Source: a virus | Virus record (IMG/VR): IMGVR_UViG_3300044994_000116 | Location: 1-34,889 of that record | DNA: 34,889 nucleotides | Reading direction: 5' to 3' (one strand) | Part shown: positions 22,174 to 29,008 of the stretch, in pieces | How positions within the stretch are numbered: the stretch's first letter is position 1 | How the letters are laid out: the number at the start of each line of letters is the position of its first letter | The notes under the pieces: generated by a model | Databases searched by the model: none | What the model was told of the DNA's origin: nothing | The model's input: only the letters and a program-made list of their open reading frames with translations | Program-made: the position numbers and the translations under genes

Positions 22174-22835
22174 TGCTTGTCACACCCCAGGTAATGAAAC
22201 GAGCGATCAGCCACCGCCATGTCCGTGACGTACCAGCCGAATCTTGTACCCAGCAGGTCGACCGACCAGCCATGTTGCTCCGGGAACGCCCGGGCAACCC
22301 GCTCCAGTGTGATCTGAACCATCGCCGCTTCGGAGATTGAGGGGGTCAGTTTCTGGAAGAGGTCAGGTGCCTTGTATCGCTGATCTGGAGGGAGTCCTTG
22401 GGCAATGGCATTCTCCGGCCAGTAAGGATGGAGGCACTGGATCTTTCCACCTCGGATGAACGCACGCATCTCCTTCACCAACGGCATGTCACCATACAGG
22501 GGAAGATATGCGATCGGCTGAACGGGGAGCCGCTCGCGAACTACCCAGACATCCGAGGGGAGCCCGAGCAGGTCAGCCATCTCGCTCAACTCCGCCAGCT
22601 TATCAATGTGCTGCTGAAGCTTGGAGAGATCCCGCAGATCGCAGGTGTCCTTCCATTGATGTTTGCCTGAGATGTGCCCGGTTCGAAGGAACCACGGCCC
22701 GGTTGCGGAGATCCGCAGGGCCGCTTCCCGAATTTCCGACACGCTCGGCCTGGGAACGATCTCGGTGCGGGGATAGCCGACATAGACCTGGGCGAGTCGC
22801 GGGAACCAGTAACTCAGGCAGTTCTTGTCAAACAA
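22170..22835 (-). CDS. Possible ATP-grasp-like phage protein
   Basis: This is a 221-residue protein. Residues ~45-65 read ATGPWFLRTGHISGKHQWKD, and ~100-150 read WVVRERLPVQPIAY then MPLVKEMRAFIRGGKIQCLH and PYWPENA. The order phospho-acceptor-like FLRT...SGKH, a V+E-L segment and an E-R-F--+GK------Y recalls the small ATP-grasp (R2K-type) proteins of phages. I am not certain of the key acidic metal ligands. The C-terminal part ends TLERVARAFPEQHGWSVDLL and a beta-rich tail. The TTG at 22835 has a GGAG site 8 bp upstream and is the best start. Confidence 0.4.
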   Translation of the reverse strand: MFDKNCLSYWFPRLAQVYVGYPRTEIVPRPSVSEIREAALRISATGPWFLRTGHISGKHQWKDTCDLRDLSKLQQHIDKLAELSEMADLLGLPSDVWVVRERLPVQPIAYLPLYGDMPLVKEMRAFIRGGKIQCLHPYWPENAIAQGLPPDQRYKAPDLFQKLTPSISEAAMVQITLERVARAFPEQHGWSVDLLGTRFGWYVTDMAVADRSFHYLGCDKQ

Positions 22836-22840
22836 GATGC

Positions 22841-23032
22841 TTACTCCGTGATTGGTTGATTGGTCCTTGGGTCAACTCTTTGCACGCTCAGTGCCCGGCG
22901 TGCTGTCTTGGGTGCCTTCGTGATCCGCTGGGCGTACTCAGCAGTCTTCCTCGCTCCCTCAGCAGTTCGAGCGTAGACGAGCCGTTGTTCGCCTTCGAAG
23001 ACCACGAGCCAGCGAACGTGATCATGCTTCAC
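22841..23032 (-). CDS. Small basic hypothetical protein
   Basis: This 63-residue protein begins MKHDHVRWLVVFEGEQRLVY and continues as a basic helix (RKTAEYAQRITKAPKTARRA). It overlaps the preceding gene by four bases and is followed 5 bp later by the ATP-grasp-like gene, so all are in one operon. I do not recognise the family. Confidence 0.5.
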   Translation of the reverse strand: MKHDHVRWLVVFEGEQRLVYARTAEGARKTAEYAQRITKAPKTARRALSVQRVDPRTNQPITE

Positions 23033-23217
23033 GACTTCCCTCCAGCTTGATCAAATGCCCGCTGCACGTCGGACAGCATGGTTCGCACTTCGGGGTTCAG
23101 CGTCTGTTCTTTGGCTGTGGGTTTCGACTCGCCAACCAGGTCAGTGATCATCCCCTTGGCCTTGGCCTGAAGAATGGCGGGGTGATGTTCAGGAATGATT
23201 CGGTCGTTCTTAGCCAT
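23029..23217 (-). CDS. Small hypothetical protein
   Basis: This 62-residue protein starts MAKNDRIIPEHHPAILQAKA at the ATG at 23217. A start 20 codons upstream is possible, but that part overlaps the neighbour and is not convincing. It looks helical (NPEVRTMLSDVQRAFDQAGG). It ends in an ATGA overlap with the next gene. Function unknown. Confidence 0.5.
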   Translation of the reverse strand: MAKNDRIIPEHHPAILQAKAKGMITDLVGESKPTAKEQTLNPEVRTMLSDVQRAFDQAGGKS

Positions 23218-23428
23218 CTTTAATTTCCTCAATGTGTTGCACTTCCAGCCAGCGGAGCCCAGTAAGGACCCCAACAAAAGCTTCGGGACTGATGATCACT
23301 TCATGCGTGATCTGATATTTGTCATTTGCGAACTTCAGGTTCAGACTGCCGTCCGCCCGGCGATGCGCTGTCAGGTAAGCCTTGCGAATGACTTGCTGTG
23401 GCTTCTTGGTGTTCTTGGTCTTGCTCAC
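23210..23428 (-). CDS. Small hypothetical protein
   Basis: This 72-residue protein starts at the GTG at 23428, which has CGGAG ten bases upstream. The N-terminus is Lys-rich (SKTKNTKKPQQVIRKAYLTA), and a beta-hairpin-like part follows (RRADGSLNLKFANDKYQITH). Earlier in-frame codons lie inside the CsrA-like gene in another frame. The overlap with that gene (107 bp) means one of the two ends may be misassigned. Confidence 0.45.
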   Translation of the reverse strand: MSKTKNTKKPQQVIRKAYLTAHRRADGSLNLKFANDKYQITHEVIISPEAFVGVLTGLRWLEVQHIEEIKDG

Positions 23429-23609
23429 GAAGTAACTCCGCTCGAAAAATCGGTGTTTCGTTGCTAGCCCGAAATGAAAGCCGAACTTTGTTCTTGTTGA
23501 CACTGACGTAAGTGACAGTGCAAACCTCTTCGCCCTTCGAATTCATCACGACGACACTTTCACCGACCTTGCGTGTAAGGATCAGGTGAGTCGTTTTCTT
23601 GCTGCTCAT
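23322..23609 (-). CDS. csrA: CsrA/RsmA-like RNA-binding translational regulator
   Basis: This is a 95-residue protein from the ATG at 23609, which has a strong GGAAGG ribosome site. Residues 9-62 match the CsrA fold in order: LILTRKVGESVVV (strand 1, normally LILTR+xGE), then VCTVTYVSVNKNKVRLSFRA (strands 2-4, normally VTV--V-GN-VR+G--AP) and NETPIFRAELLRE (strand 5 and helix, normally K-V-+-E+). The Arg44 equivalent (RAELL Arg) used for RNA contact is present. Canonical CsrA is about 60 residues. Here a Gln/Glu/Ser-rich tail of ~33 residues follows and overlaps the next gene. It would bind GGA motifs in mRNA leaders, of phage or host. Phage-borne copies are uncommon. Confidence 0.7.
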   Translation of the reverse strand: MSSKKTTHLILTRKVGESVVVMNSKGEEVCTVTYVSVNKNKVRLSFRASNETPIFRAELLREQDQEHQEATASHSQGLPDSASPGGRQSEPEVRK

Positions 23610-23683
23610 TTCGCCTTCCTTGGTGCGTATTCTGGTAAGCATCGGCCCAAAAAGAGCCGGTGCAATGTTGTTAAGAAGAAGAT

Positions 23684-24442
23684 TTAGAAAGTGCCGCAGA
23701 CAAGATTGGGCTCTAGCTCATAAGCCTTGGCGGCTTCGCCAAGGATGTTTGCAAGATAAACTTCATGGTTGTACTGTGCGGATTCGATCACGCCTGGCAG
23801 AGGTGTCAGCGTGAAGACTTCAGTTTGTGGATCAAGGTCGAAGTCACATTTCACCACAGTTGCAATACCGTAAGTGGATTCCCAAATCGTCGGCAGGTTG
23901 AAACTGACAACATCGGGAAGTTCGGTCGTTCCGGCAGCCGTGGCAACCATGCTCTTCGTCAGCGACACACTCCCACGTGCAATCGCAGCCGTGGTGTCGG
24001 CCGCTTTCTTTATGTCCACCTTGCAAATCTTGGTGATCAGCGAGGAATCCACCATCCCGGCGAACGTGGTGCGAAGATGCCTGTAAAGATCGCGCTGATT
24101 CAAGTTCAGTGGCCCGCTCATGAGCATCTTAAATGCCTGGTTATAATTCAGGCTCATACGGATAGTATCGCGAACCGTTGTGTATGCGGTAATGCCATTG
24201 CGTCCGTAAAACACTTGGTAGTGAGTAATTGAATCATAGTGGCTCAAAAAGGCATAAATCGCTTCTGGCGTATATGCCTTTGCTATCAATGGATTAGAAG
24301 GCATCTCAGCATGAGTGATCTCGCCATCTTTGTCGACTGCCATGTAATGAAATCCTCCTGGGAGAATCTCATAACGTGTCTTCACACCAGTGCCTTGATC
24401 AATCTGCTTGATCAAGGCTTTCATCGCGTCACCATCCATCAT
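23684..24442 (-). CDS. DUF2303/YfdQ-like phage protein
   Basis: This 252-residue soluble protein has a good GAGGAA ribosome site before the ATG at 24442. The centre includes GITAYTTVRDTIRMSLNYNQ, LNLNQRDLYRHLRTTFAGMV and KICKVDIKKAADTTAAIARG, and the C-terminal half is beta-rich (TELPDVVSFNLPTIWESTYG). A helical centre with a LP--F----P pattern and the location a few genes downstream of recT recall YfdQ/DUF2303 phage proteins, whose role is unknown. The resemblance is by layout only. Confidence 0.4.
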   Translation of the reverse strand: MMDGDAMKALIKQIDQGTGVKTRYEILPGGFHYMAVDKDGEITHAEMPSNPLIAKAYTPEAIYAFLSHYDSITHYQVFYGRNGITAYTTVRDTIRMSLNYNQAFKMLMSGPLNLNQRDLYRHLRTTFAGMVDSSLITKICKVDIKKAADTTAAIARGSVSLTKSMVATAAGTTELPDVVSFNLPTIWESTYGIATVVKCDFDLDPQTEVFTLTPLPGVIESAQYNHEVYLANILGEAAKAYELEPNLVCGTF

Positions 24443-24495
24443 CGCAATTCCTCATCATGTGGTAAAAATCGTTCGGTTTGGTTGTACTGGTCGGC

Positions 24496-24828
24496 TCACT
24501 CGCCGCCGTCGATGTCGCTGAACGTCGTCTGTTCGGGGTTCGTCGGTACCTCCGGGTTGAACATCAGCGCGCCCGAAAACTGATCCAGTCGGGCAACTGT
24601 CATAGGTGGTTGCAAGTTCGGGAGTTTGACGGAAGCCTTGGCATCAATGCCCACCTGAGCACCATCCGCGACGAAAGTCAGCGTCAGCGTCAGGGTTCTT
24701 TTTTTCCCGTCGTCTCCACGTTCACGGAGGTCTGCCCAAATCTGGGCAAGCGAGTGATCAATCACCTTGCCGACATACCCGTCGGAAAGTTGGGTCAGGG
24801 TCTCAGCGGTCAGAGGCTTTTTGGCCAT
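24496..24828 (-). CDS. Small hypothetical protein in recT operon
   Basis: This is a 110-residue protein from the ATG at 24828 (MAKKPLTAETLTQLSDGYVG), with GAAGGA seven bases upstream. The N-terminal half is helical, and the middle holds KRTLTLTLTFVADGAQVGID, a beta-hairpin. DUF-type proteins of this shape occur near recombination genes in phages (for example alongside RecT or Gam-like genes). I cannot assign a family. Confidence 0.45.
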   Translation of the reverse strand: MAKKPLTAETLTQLSDGYVGKVIDHSLAQIWADLRERGDDGKKRTLTLTLTFVADGAQVGIDAKASVKLPNLQPPMTVARLDQFSGALMFNPEVPTNPEQTTFSDIDGGE

Positions 24829-24908
24829 GGTCATGTCCTTCAGTCGAGGTTGAAAAACAGGTTGGCAGGTGGTTTCGGCGCGGTGCGGTCTATTGCCTTC
24901 TCGGATAC

Positions 24909-25814
24909 TCATTTAGCCTTCGCACATTCAGACAAATAGAATTTGAGGTGAGCGAATGCGCCGATCAGAGGCTGGCCCTTGAGTAATGTCGTGAGCGTAT
25001 CAAGGTCACTGGCCCCCGCATGCTGAATAATGCTCTCCAGCAGGTCGCCGTTGACGTGGTCGCTGTCGAGGCGTGTAAGATGCTTCTCGACACGATCGAC
25101 GATCTTCAGAAACGTCACCGCGTCCGTTGGCGTTGGCATCGCACTGACACGCACTGCGAGTTCAGCGAGGGTCTGAGGTTCAGTGCTTCTGGCTGCGGGT
25201 GGTGCTGCCGCAGGGAGTTGCACGGGTGCCGCTTGTATTGGGGCTAGCGTCTGTGTTGGCTGTTCGGCTGCGTCAGGAAGTTCATCGGACGTATACAAGC
25301 CCGATAGCTCCTGCGGAAATGCCGCACGCAGGGCAAGTGATTCTGCACATTTAGACAACATCACATCGGGCATCGTGGCCCACATGCGATTGGGAACCCC
25401 CTCTCTGTTCGTCTGAACATAGCTGGCGTATCGTGCCACTCGCACCAATGGCTCACGGAAGCCACGACGATACACACCAATTCGTGCCGCTGCTGGTGGT
25501 TCACTGCTGATCCAAACATCGCGCCATAATCCGTCGCTACCGCACCACTGCGGAGCGGTCTGCCCCTCGTATTGCCCAGTCCGCTCCGCCACAAGTCGGA
25601 AGCCGTCAATGCCTACCTGAATCTGCATGACCTCGCGTTTCTCACTCGAGTCCCATCGCTTCACGGCGTATATCTGCCGTGCGAATGGGTCCAGCCCTGT
25701 GCGGTTGCATTGCTGGATGAATAAAGCCAGCTCGTCATTGGTTGTGCCCTTGCAAATGGTCCTCTTAATGAGGTCCACTTGCTCCTGGTTGAACACTGCA
25801 GTCTCAATTGCCAT
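24909..25814 (-). CDS. recT: Bet/RecT-family single-strand annealing protein
   Basis: This 301-residue protein is recognisable from the lambda Bet core: [20 protein letters not shown] near the start, then [20 protein letters not shown] (the conserved F---CK--GLDP--++IY), [20 protein letters not shown], and [20 protein letters not shown] with [19 protein letters not shown]. The C-terminal ~100 residues are low-complexity with a Pro/Ala-rich linker and a final helical part. It anneals complementary single strands during phage recombination. No lambda Exo-like nuclease gene is seen beside it. The ATG at 25814 has a GAGG site, and the operon begins at the operator promoter 25874-25913. Confidence 0.9.
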   Translation of the reverse strand: MAIETAVFNQEQVDLIKRTICKGTTNDELALFIQQCNRTGLDPFARQIYAVKRWDSSEKREVMQIQVGIDGFRLVAERTGQYEGQTAPQWCGSDGLWRDVWISSEPPAAARIGVYRRGFREPLVRVARYASYVQTNREGVPNRMWATMPDVMLSKCAESLALRAAFPQELSGLYTSDELPDAAEQPTQTLAPIQAAPVQLPAAAPPAARSTEPQTLAELAVRVSAMPTPTDAVTFLKIVDRVEKHLTRLDSDHVNGDLLESIIQHAGASDLDTLTTLLKGQPLIGAFAHLKFYLSECAKAK

Positions 25815-25873
25815 ATCATGCCTCGATCAGTTGTTGGGTCGCGTCTTTGGGTTGCGAGAAGCACCCCACACCC

Positions 25874-25913
25874 ATAATAACTGAATTCGGTTATCTGTCA
25901 ACCGAATTCAGTT
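25874..25913 (-). promoter_or_regulatory. recT operon promoter with paired operators
   Basis: On the minus strand TTGACA (25901-25896), 16 bp and TATTAT (25879-25874) form a near-ideal promoter. Palindromes AACCGAATTCAGTT and AACTGAATTCGGTT (plus strand 25900-25913 and 25879-25892, starts 21 bp apart) overlap the -35 and the spacer. The layout repeats at 28677 and 31465. The repressor is probably the XRE protein at 28736. Confidence 0.7.
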
Positions 25914-26097
25914 AGTTTATTGCTGGTCGGGCCTGCTCAATGACAACGCGAACCGCTTCCGGCCCGCCGCATGTCGCATTTACGCACCGCATGGACCGCG
26001 ATTCGTTGAGCCATTGCACCTCGCCATTGCACCACGGGCATACTGCGTTCAGCAGCACGATTGGCTTGCTCGCTGGCTTTTTGTCTTTGTCGGCCAT
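25912..26097 (-). CDS. Small zinc-ribbon protein
   Basis: This is a 61-residue protein. Cys20, Cys23, Cys38 and Cys43 (CPWCNGEV then RCVNATCGGP) can form one zinc knuckle. The N-terminus is Lys-rich (MADKDKKPASKP). It is probably a small nucleic-acid- or protein-binding adaptor. Its TAA overlaps the first operator of the recT promoter, so the gene belongs to the operon upstream of that promoter. Confidence 0.55.
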   Translation of the reverse strand: MADKDKKPASKPIVLLNAVCPWCNGEVQWLNESRSMRCVNATCGGPEAVRVVIEQARPAIN

Positions 26098-26360
26098 GTG
26101 TCACCTGTGTTAGTTGGGATTTGAAACAGGCTCGGCGTGTGGTGCAATCGGTGCCACACGCGCGGGAGGATGAAACTCACGGGTTCCCGAGACCGCTTCC
26201 AGTCCCGGCAGTCATCCGCTGATTGCCAGCCCGCTTTCGAGCCATTGCACACGCCCCGAGTCGAACGGAGTAGATGTGGTCTTGTATCGATTTTGCCCCC
26301 AGCCACATCGCTGGCATCGGTAAGTCGTTGCTGCGGGTCACCGTGCCCGCCCCGTGTGCG
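26098..26360. other. Gap without a convincing gene (possible decayed zinc-ribbon)
   Basis: No frame here looks like a full gene. One minus-strand frame reads TYRCQRCGWGQ and later GRVQWLESGLAISG, which has zinc-ribbon and domain-like character but no start codon between its upstream stop and the CxxC. Another frame holds a 22-residue peptide MARKRAGNQRMTAGTGSG. The region could contain a broken or frameshifted small gene. Confidence 0.3.
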
Positions 26361-26939
26361 TTAAGAGCCAACTTCTATTGCGGAAAGCGGGTCGAATTGC
26401 CCTCGGCGGCGCTTCCCGCCTCGCTGCTCTTGAAGTTGCGGCTCGCTAAGACTCAGCTTTAAGTTCTCTTGGCCGCACGTGCTGCAGATCCGATTTGCGG
26501 GACCTGTCGAAGGGAATACCTTCCCGCACTTCAAACACGTGCGGCTCCTTTCTTCGGACTGAGCGGCCTGCGGTCCTGGCGGCTTCTGAACCCCGGCCGT
26601 GTGCGGCACGATCCGCACGCAAACGAGGCCGCCGGGAACGGGTTCACCTCGGCGGAGGTGCAAGTCGTCGATCTGGGCGTCGTCGTAATAGGCCCCGCCA
26701 TGCTGCATCGCGTCGAGCAGAGCCTTCAGGGTATTATCGAGATCACGCCGCCGGCGGTCCGGCGGGTACAGGTCGACCGTGATCGCGAGACGGCCGAGGA
26801 GCGGTCGCACCGCCCGCTTAAAGAGAATCGCTTCGACGGCTTTTCGGTACTTTCGACCTTCGCGGCTGATCAGGGTCTTTTTTCCGACTCGCCTGAGGTA
26901 GTGATTGACCGACGGCGGGTAAGGCAGTTCGTAATCCAT
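26361..26939 (-). CDS. rusA: RusA-like Holliday junction resolvase with C-terminal zinc ribbon
   Basis: This is a 192-residue protein. Residues 1-115 are RusA-like: YELPYPPSVNHYLRR at the start, VDLYPPDRRRRDLDNTLKAL (57-74) with the catalytic/metal acidic Asp66 and Asp68, and YYDDAQIDDLHLRRG with further acidic residues (Asp86/87, Asp91/92). The standard enzyme ends at about 120. Here a linker and a zinc ribbon follow, with CLKCGKVFP (Cys135, Cys138) and RICSTCG (Cys152, Cys155), then a basic tail (EQRGGKRRRGQFD). It resolves recombination intermediates, and the added ribbon may bind DNA or tether the enzyme. It lies upstream of the recT operon. Confidence 0.85.
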   Translation of the reverse strand: MDYELPYPPSVNHYLRRVGKKTLISREGRKYRKAVEAILFKRAVRPLLGRLAITVDLYPPDRRRRDLDNTLKALLDAMQHGGAYYDDAQIDDLHLRRGEPVPGGLVCVRIVPHTAGVQKPPGPQAAQSEERSRTCLKCGKVFPSTGPANRICSTCGQENLKLSLSEPQLQEQRGGKRRRGQFDPLSAIEVGS

Positions 26940-26991
26940 TTAGTCTCCAGGTATTAGGAATTGCGGCTATCCAACTTCCCAACGGCAAATG

Positions 26992-27249
26992 TCACCTCAG
27001 GTCGTCGAGGTCGTCGAAGTCCATTGGGCCAATCTCGTTCAGGTCCACAGTGCCGTCTAAGTCCGTCACCGCGTCGGCGACTACCGGCCGCCCGTCAACG
27101 ATGCGCGGGTCATCCACAAGCTCCATGGCCACAATCTCAGCCCGCAACTCGGCAACGAATGCTTCGGCTTCCGCGTCGGCCATCATCCGTAGCTCGCGAT
27201 CGATTTCCAGCATGATCCGCGATACCGCGTTGGTCACTGTCGGGGTCAT
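26992..27249 (-). CDS. Small acidic hypothetical protein
   Basis: This is an 85-residue protein from the ATG at 27249, which has a perfect AGGAGG nine bases upstream. It starts MTPTVTNAVSRIMLEIDREL, has a helix (MADAEAEAFVAELRAEIVAM) and ends with an acidic tail (GPMDFDDLDDLR). Net charge is strongly negative, a common feature of DNA-mimic or anti-restriction proteins, but that is only a possibility. Function unknown. Confidence 0.6.
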   Translation of the reverse strand: MTPTVTNAVSRIMLEIDRELRMMADAEAEAFVAELRAEIVAMELVDDPRIVDGRPVVADAVTDLDGTVDLNEIGPMDFDDLDDLR

Positions 27250-27265
27250 TGCTTTGCCTCCTGGT

Positions 27266-27625
27266 TCATGTTTGGCCTCGTGTTCGGATGCGTTTTTTGG
27301 CCAATCTCTTGGCCGCTCTCTCCGCCTGCTGGCGCTCTTGTGCTGGCGTGGGCGGTGCAACTACTCCTGGCACTGCCGCGAGAGTGGCGTAAAACCGCTG
27401 CACCTCCTCGCCCGCAAACAAATAAATCGTCGAGCCTGGCACCTGCCGGGCATGAATCCGGCCCCGGCGAATCCAGTTGCGGAGCGTCTGCCGGGTCACG
27501 CCGAATACCCGGCAGACACGGCCAGATTGGTGCAGAGTGCCGGGTGTAAAATCGGCAATCGTGATTGCGTTGGGCGCTACCACTGGTCCTGTTCCCTCAG
27601 TGTTTATGGGTTGCGTTCTTGGCAT
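27266..27625 (-). CDS. MerR/excisionase-type helix-turn-helix protein
   Basis: This is a 119-residue protein. Residues ~36-78 form a small winged HTH: GRVCRVFGVTRQTLRNWIRR, then IHARQVPGSTIYLFAGEEVQRF, as in the excisionase/MerR-like HTH_17 family. N- and C-terminal arms are Pro/Ala- and Lys/Arg-rich (AERAAKRLAKKRIRTRG). It could be the excisionase for the integrase at 29009 or an early regulator. The fold does not decide between the two. It starts right next to the 133-bp repeat copy 2. Confidence 0.6.
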   Translation of the reverse strand: MPRTQPINTEGTGPVVAPNAITIADFTPGTLHQSGRVCRVFGVTRQTLRNWIRRGRIHARQVPGSTIYLFAGEEVQRFYATLAAVPGVVAPPTPAQERQQAERAAKRLAKKRIRTRGQT

Positions 27626-27644
27626 AGCGTGACTCTAACCTGCC

Positions 27645-27777
27645 TCGCAAAATTCCGTCTGCCTGTCGTCTGCCTCTCCACGACAGGCAGACGGAATTGC
27701 CCTATTTTGTGGGGAATAATCGCGGAAATATTTTCGTCTGCCTCCCAACAGGCAGACGACAGGCAGAGGGGTCAGGC
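27645..27777. repeat. 133-bp dispersed repeat, copy 2
   Basis: The copy matches 18707-18839 at 130 of 133 positions. It lies between the stop of the 27772-28215 gene and the start of the 27625 gene, and its right edge again coincides with a TGA stop. Just outside (27775-27800) two more GGCAGACGG words extend into the upstream gene's C-terminal codons. The same 19-bp stem and second hairpin are present. Confidence 0.9.
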
Positions 27778-28215
27778 AGACGGGGCAGGCAGACGGAATC
27801 CGGCGTTGTTGGGGAGCCTTTCAATAAGACCTTCGTTAACCAGCGCTTTGATGATTGCGCGGAACGGCCCCGATGCGAACGGTTTGCCCGTCACTCCTTC
27901 TGATGCGCTGTCATGTGTGAACGTGTAGCCGGGTTTCTGCTCGGCAATCCATTCGCGGATCTCGGATTCGAGTTGCGTTTGCGGCCTAGCTGCCTGCTCT
28001 GGTGCGGCCTCTGGCTCAGGCGTAGCGGGGGCCTGCGGGGTTCGCTGCTCGATCCACCGCATGACGTGATCCGGCCGCCAACGGCGTTTGCCGTTTGGCA
28101 ACACGATCGGCGGAACGAATTCGCCGCCCTCGCACCAATAGAGTACGTCGTCGGCATCCACCTGGAGCAGGCGAGCAATGCACTCGATTTTGAGCAGTCT
28201 GTTGTGCTGTTGCAT
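27772..28215 (-). CDS. Phage DNA-binding regulator with HTH and winged C-terminal domain
   Basis: This is a 147-residue protein. The N-terminal ~60 residues look like an AlpA/excisionase-type HTH: CIARLLQVDADDVLYWCEGG, PPIVLPNGKRRWRPDHVMRW. A Pro/Ala/Glu linker follows, and residues 85-147 form a winged-helix-like tail (GPFRAIIKALVNEGLIERLP). It is probably an early regulator or replication accessory. The last ten codons are encoded by the AGGCAGAC repeat words next to the 133-bp element, so the C-terminus may have been altered by that sequence. Confidence 0.6.
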   Translation of the reverse strand: MQQHNRLLKIECIARLLQVDADDVLYWCEGGEFVPPIVLPNGKRRWRPDHVMRWIEQRTPQAPATPEPEAAPEQAARPQTQLESEIREWIAEQKPGYTFTHDSASEGVTGKPFASGPFRAIIKALVNEGLIERLPNNAGFRLPAPSA

Positions 28216-28292
28216 TGTGAGACGTTCCTACCACCAGCAACAGGGGCAAAAAAATTCCCGGCGTTGTGCGCCGGGTGTCTGACTATCGTCTG

Positions 28293-28634
28293 TTATTCCA
28301 CGTCGCCCATCGCTTCAAACTCGGCCATAGCCTCGCGGAATTGCAGGTCACGGGCTGCGATATCGACAGCGGTCTTTTCTTCGTCGGTCGCAGCCGTTGC
28401 TGCGAGCATTTCGACGAGCGTGAGCCAGCCGCCACCAGCTTCATAGCATGATCGAAAGCAGTCTTCGATTTCCTGGGTGCGTGTGCGAAGTATGCTGTGC
28501 TGGCTCGATTCCATCGCTGTGCGTTCGCAAATCAGAGCAATAACAGGCCGCCCCTTGTGCCCATTCGAGAGCACGATCCTAACTATGCTGGTGAATGTCC
28601 GGCCATCGCTGAAACGTGTGAGTTCGATGTTCAT
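28293..28634 (-). CDS. Early hypothetical protein under the divergent operator
   Basis: This is a 113-residue protein from the ATG at 28634, which has a GGAGAGA ribosome site. It starts NIELTRFSDGRTFTSIVRIV, has CYEAGGGWLTLVEMLAATAA and ends in an acidic helix (REAMAEFEAMGDVE). It is the first minus-strand gene left of the XRE repressor and so occupies the position of the first early gene. It is controlled by the promoter at 28677-28717. I do not recognise the family. Confidence 0.6.
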   Translation of the reverse strand: MNIELTRFSDGRTFTSIVRIVLSNGHKGRPVIALICERTAMESSQHSILRTRTQEIEDCFRSCYEAGGGWLTLVEMLAATAATDEEKTAVDIAARDLQFREAMAEFEAMGDVE

Positions 28635-28676
28635 GATTCTCTCCGTTTTGGGTTGCGATAAGCACCCCACACGCAT

Positions 28677-28717
28677 ATAGTAACCGGATACGGTTACCAC
28701 GTCAACCGAATCCGGTT
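28677..28717 (-). promoter_or_regulatory. Early leftward promoter with paired operators
   Basis: On the minus strand TTGACG (28705-28700), 17 bp and TACTAT (28682-28677). Operators AACCGGATACGGTT (28682-28695) and AACCGAATCCGGTT (28704-28717) are 22 bp apart, one in the spacer and one over the -35. The XRE gene starts divergently at 28736, so the same sites could autoregulate it. Confidence 0.7.
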
Positions 28718-28735
28718 AGTTTATTACGGTGATGT

Positions 28736-28963
28736 ATGGCTGATTTTTCCGACAAACTGAAGGCGTTGATGCTCGCTGCGAATTTGAGCGGTAACATGAT
28801 GGCCAAGTTATCAGGCGTGCCGCAGACCACGATCAGCAACTACATACTGAGACGCAACCGCCCATCGTGGGACCATGTACAACGGATCGCCAAGGCGCTT
28901 GGCGTGTCGTGTACGGATCTGATGGACGATGAGCCCGAACCGAAAAAGAAGAAGAAGCGATAG
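28736..28963 (+). CDS. XRE-family (cI/Cro-type) repressor
   Basis: This 75-residue protein is a single HTH domain of the lambda-repressor class: LKALMLAANLSGNMMAKLSG with the recognition helix in VPQTTISNYILRRNRPSWDH, then VQRIAKALGVSCTDLMD. A Lys-rich tail (PEPKKKKKR) follows, and there is no dimerisation or cleavage domain, so it is closer to Cro or a short repressor than to full-length CI. It is the only plus-strand gene in the early region and faces the paired operators at 28677. It is the best candidate to bind all three operator sets in the window. Confidence 0.8.
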   Translation: MADFSDKLKALMLAANLSGNMMAKLSGVPQTTISNYILRRNRPSWDHVQRIAKALGVSCTDLMDDEPEPKKKKKR

Positions 28964-29008
28964 TGAACCAGTGTATATAACCTGCAATCCTGTCTCGGTC
29001 AAATCTGC

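Noticed and set aside
26049-26371. Minus-strand frames between the zinc-ribbon gene and rusA as full genes
   Set aside because: Two overlapping frames have no ribosome site and no consistent domain; the only protein-like stretch lacks a start codon.
27050-27928. Plus-strand open frame (292 codons) across several small genes and the 133-bp repeat
   Set aside because: Low-complexity serine-rich start and no motifs; it crosses intergenic repeats and opposing genes with good ribosome sites.
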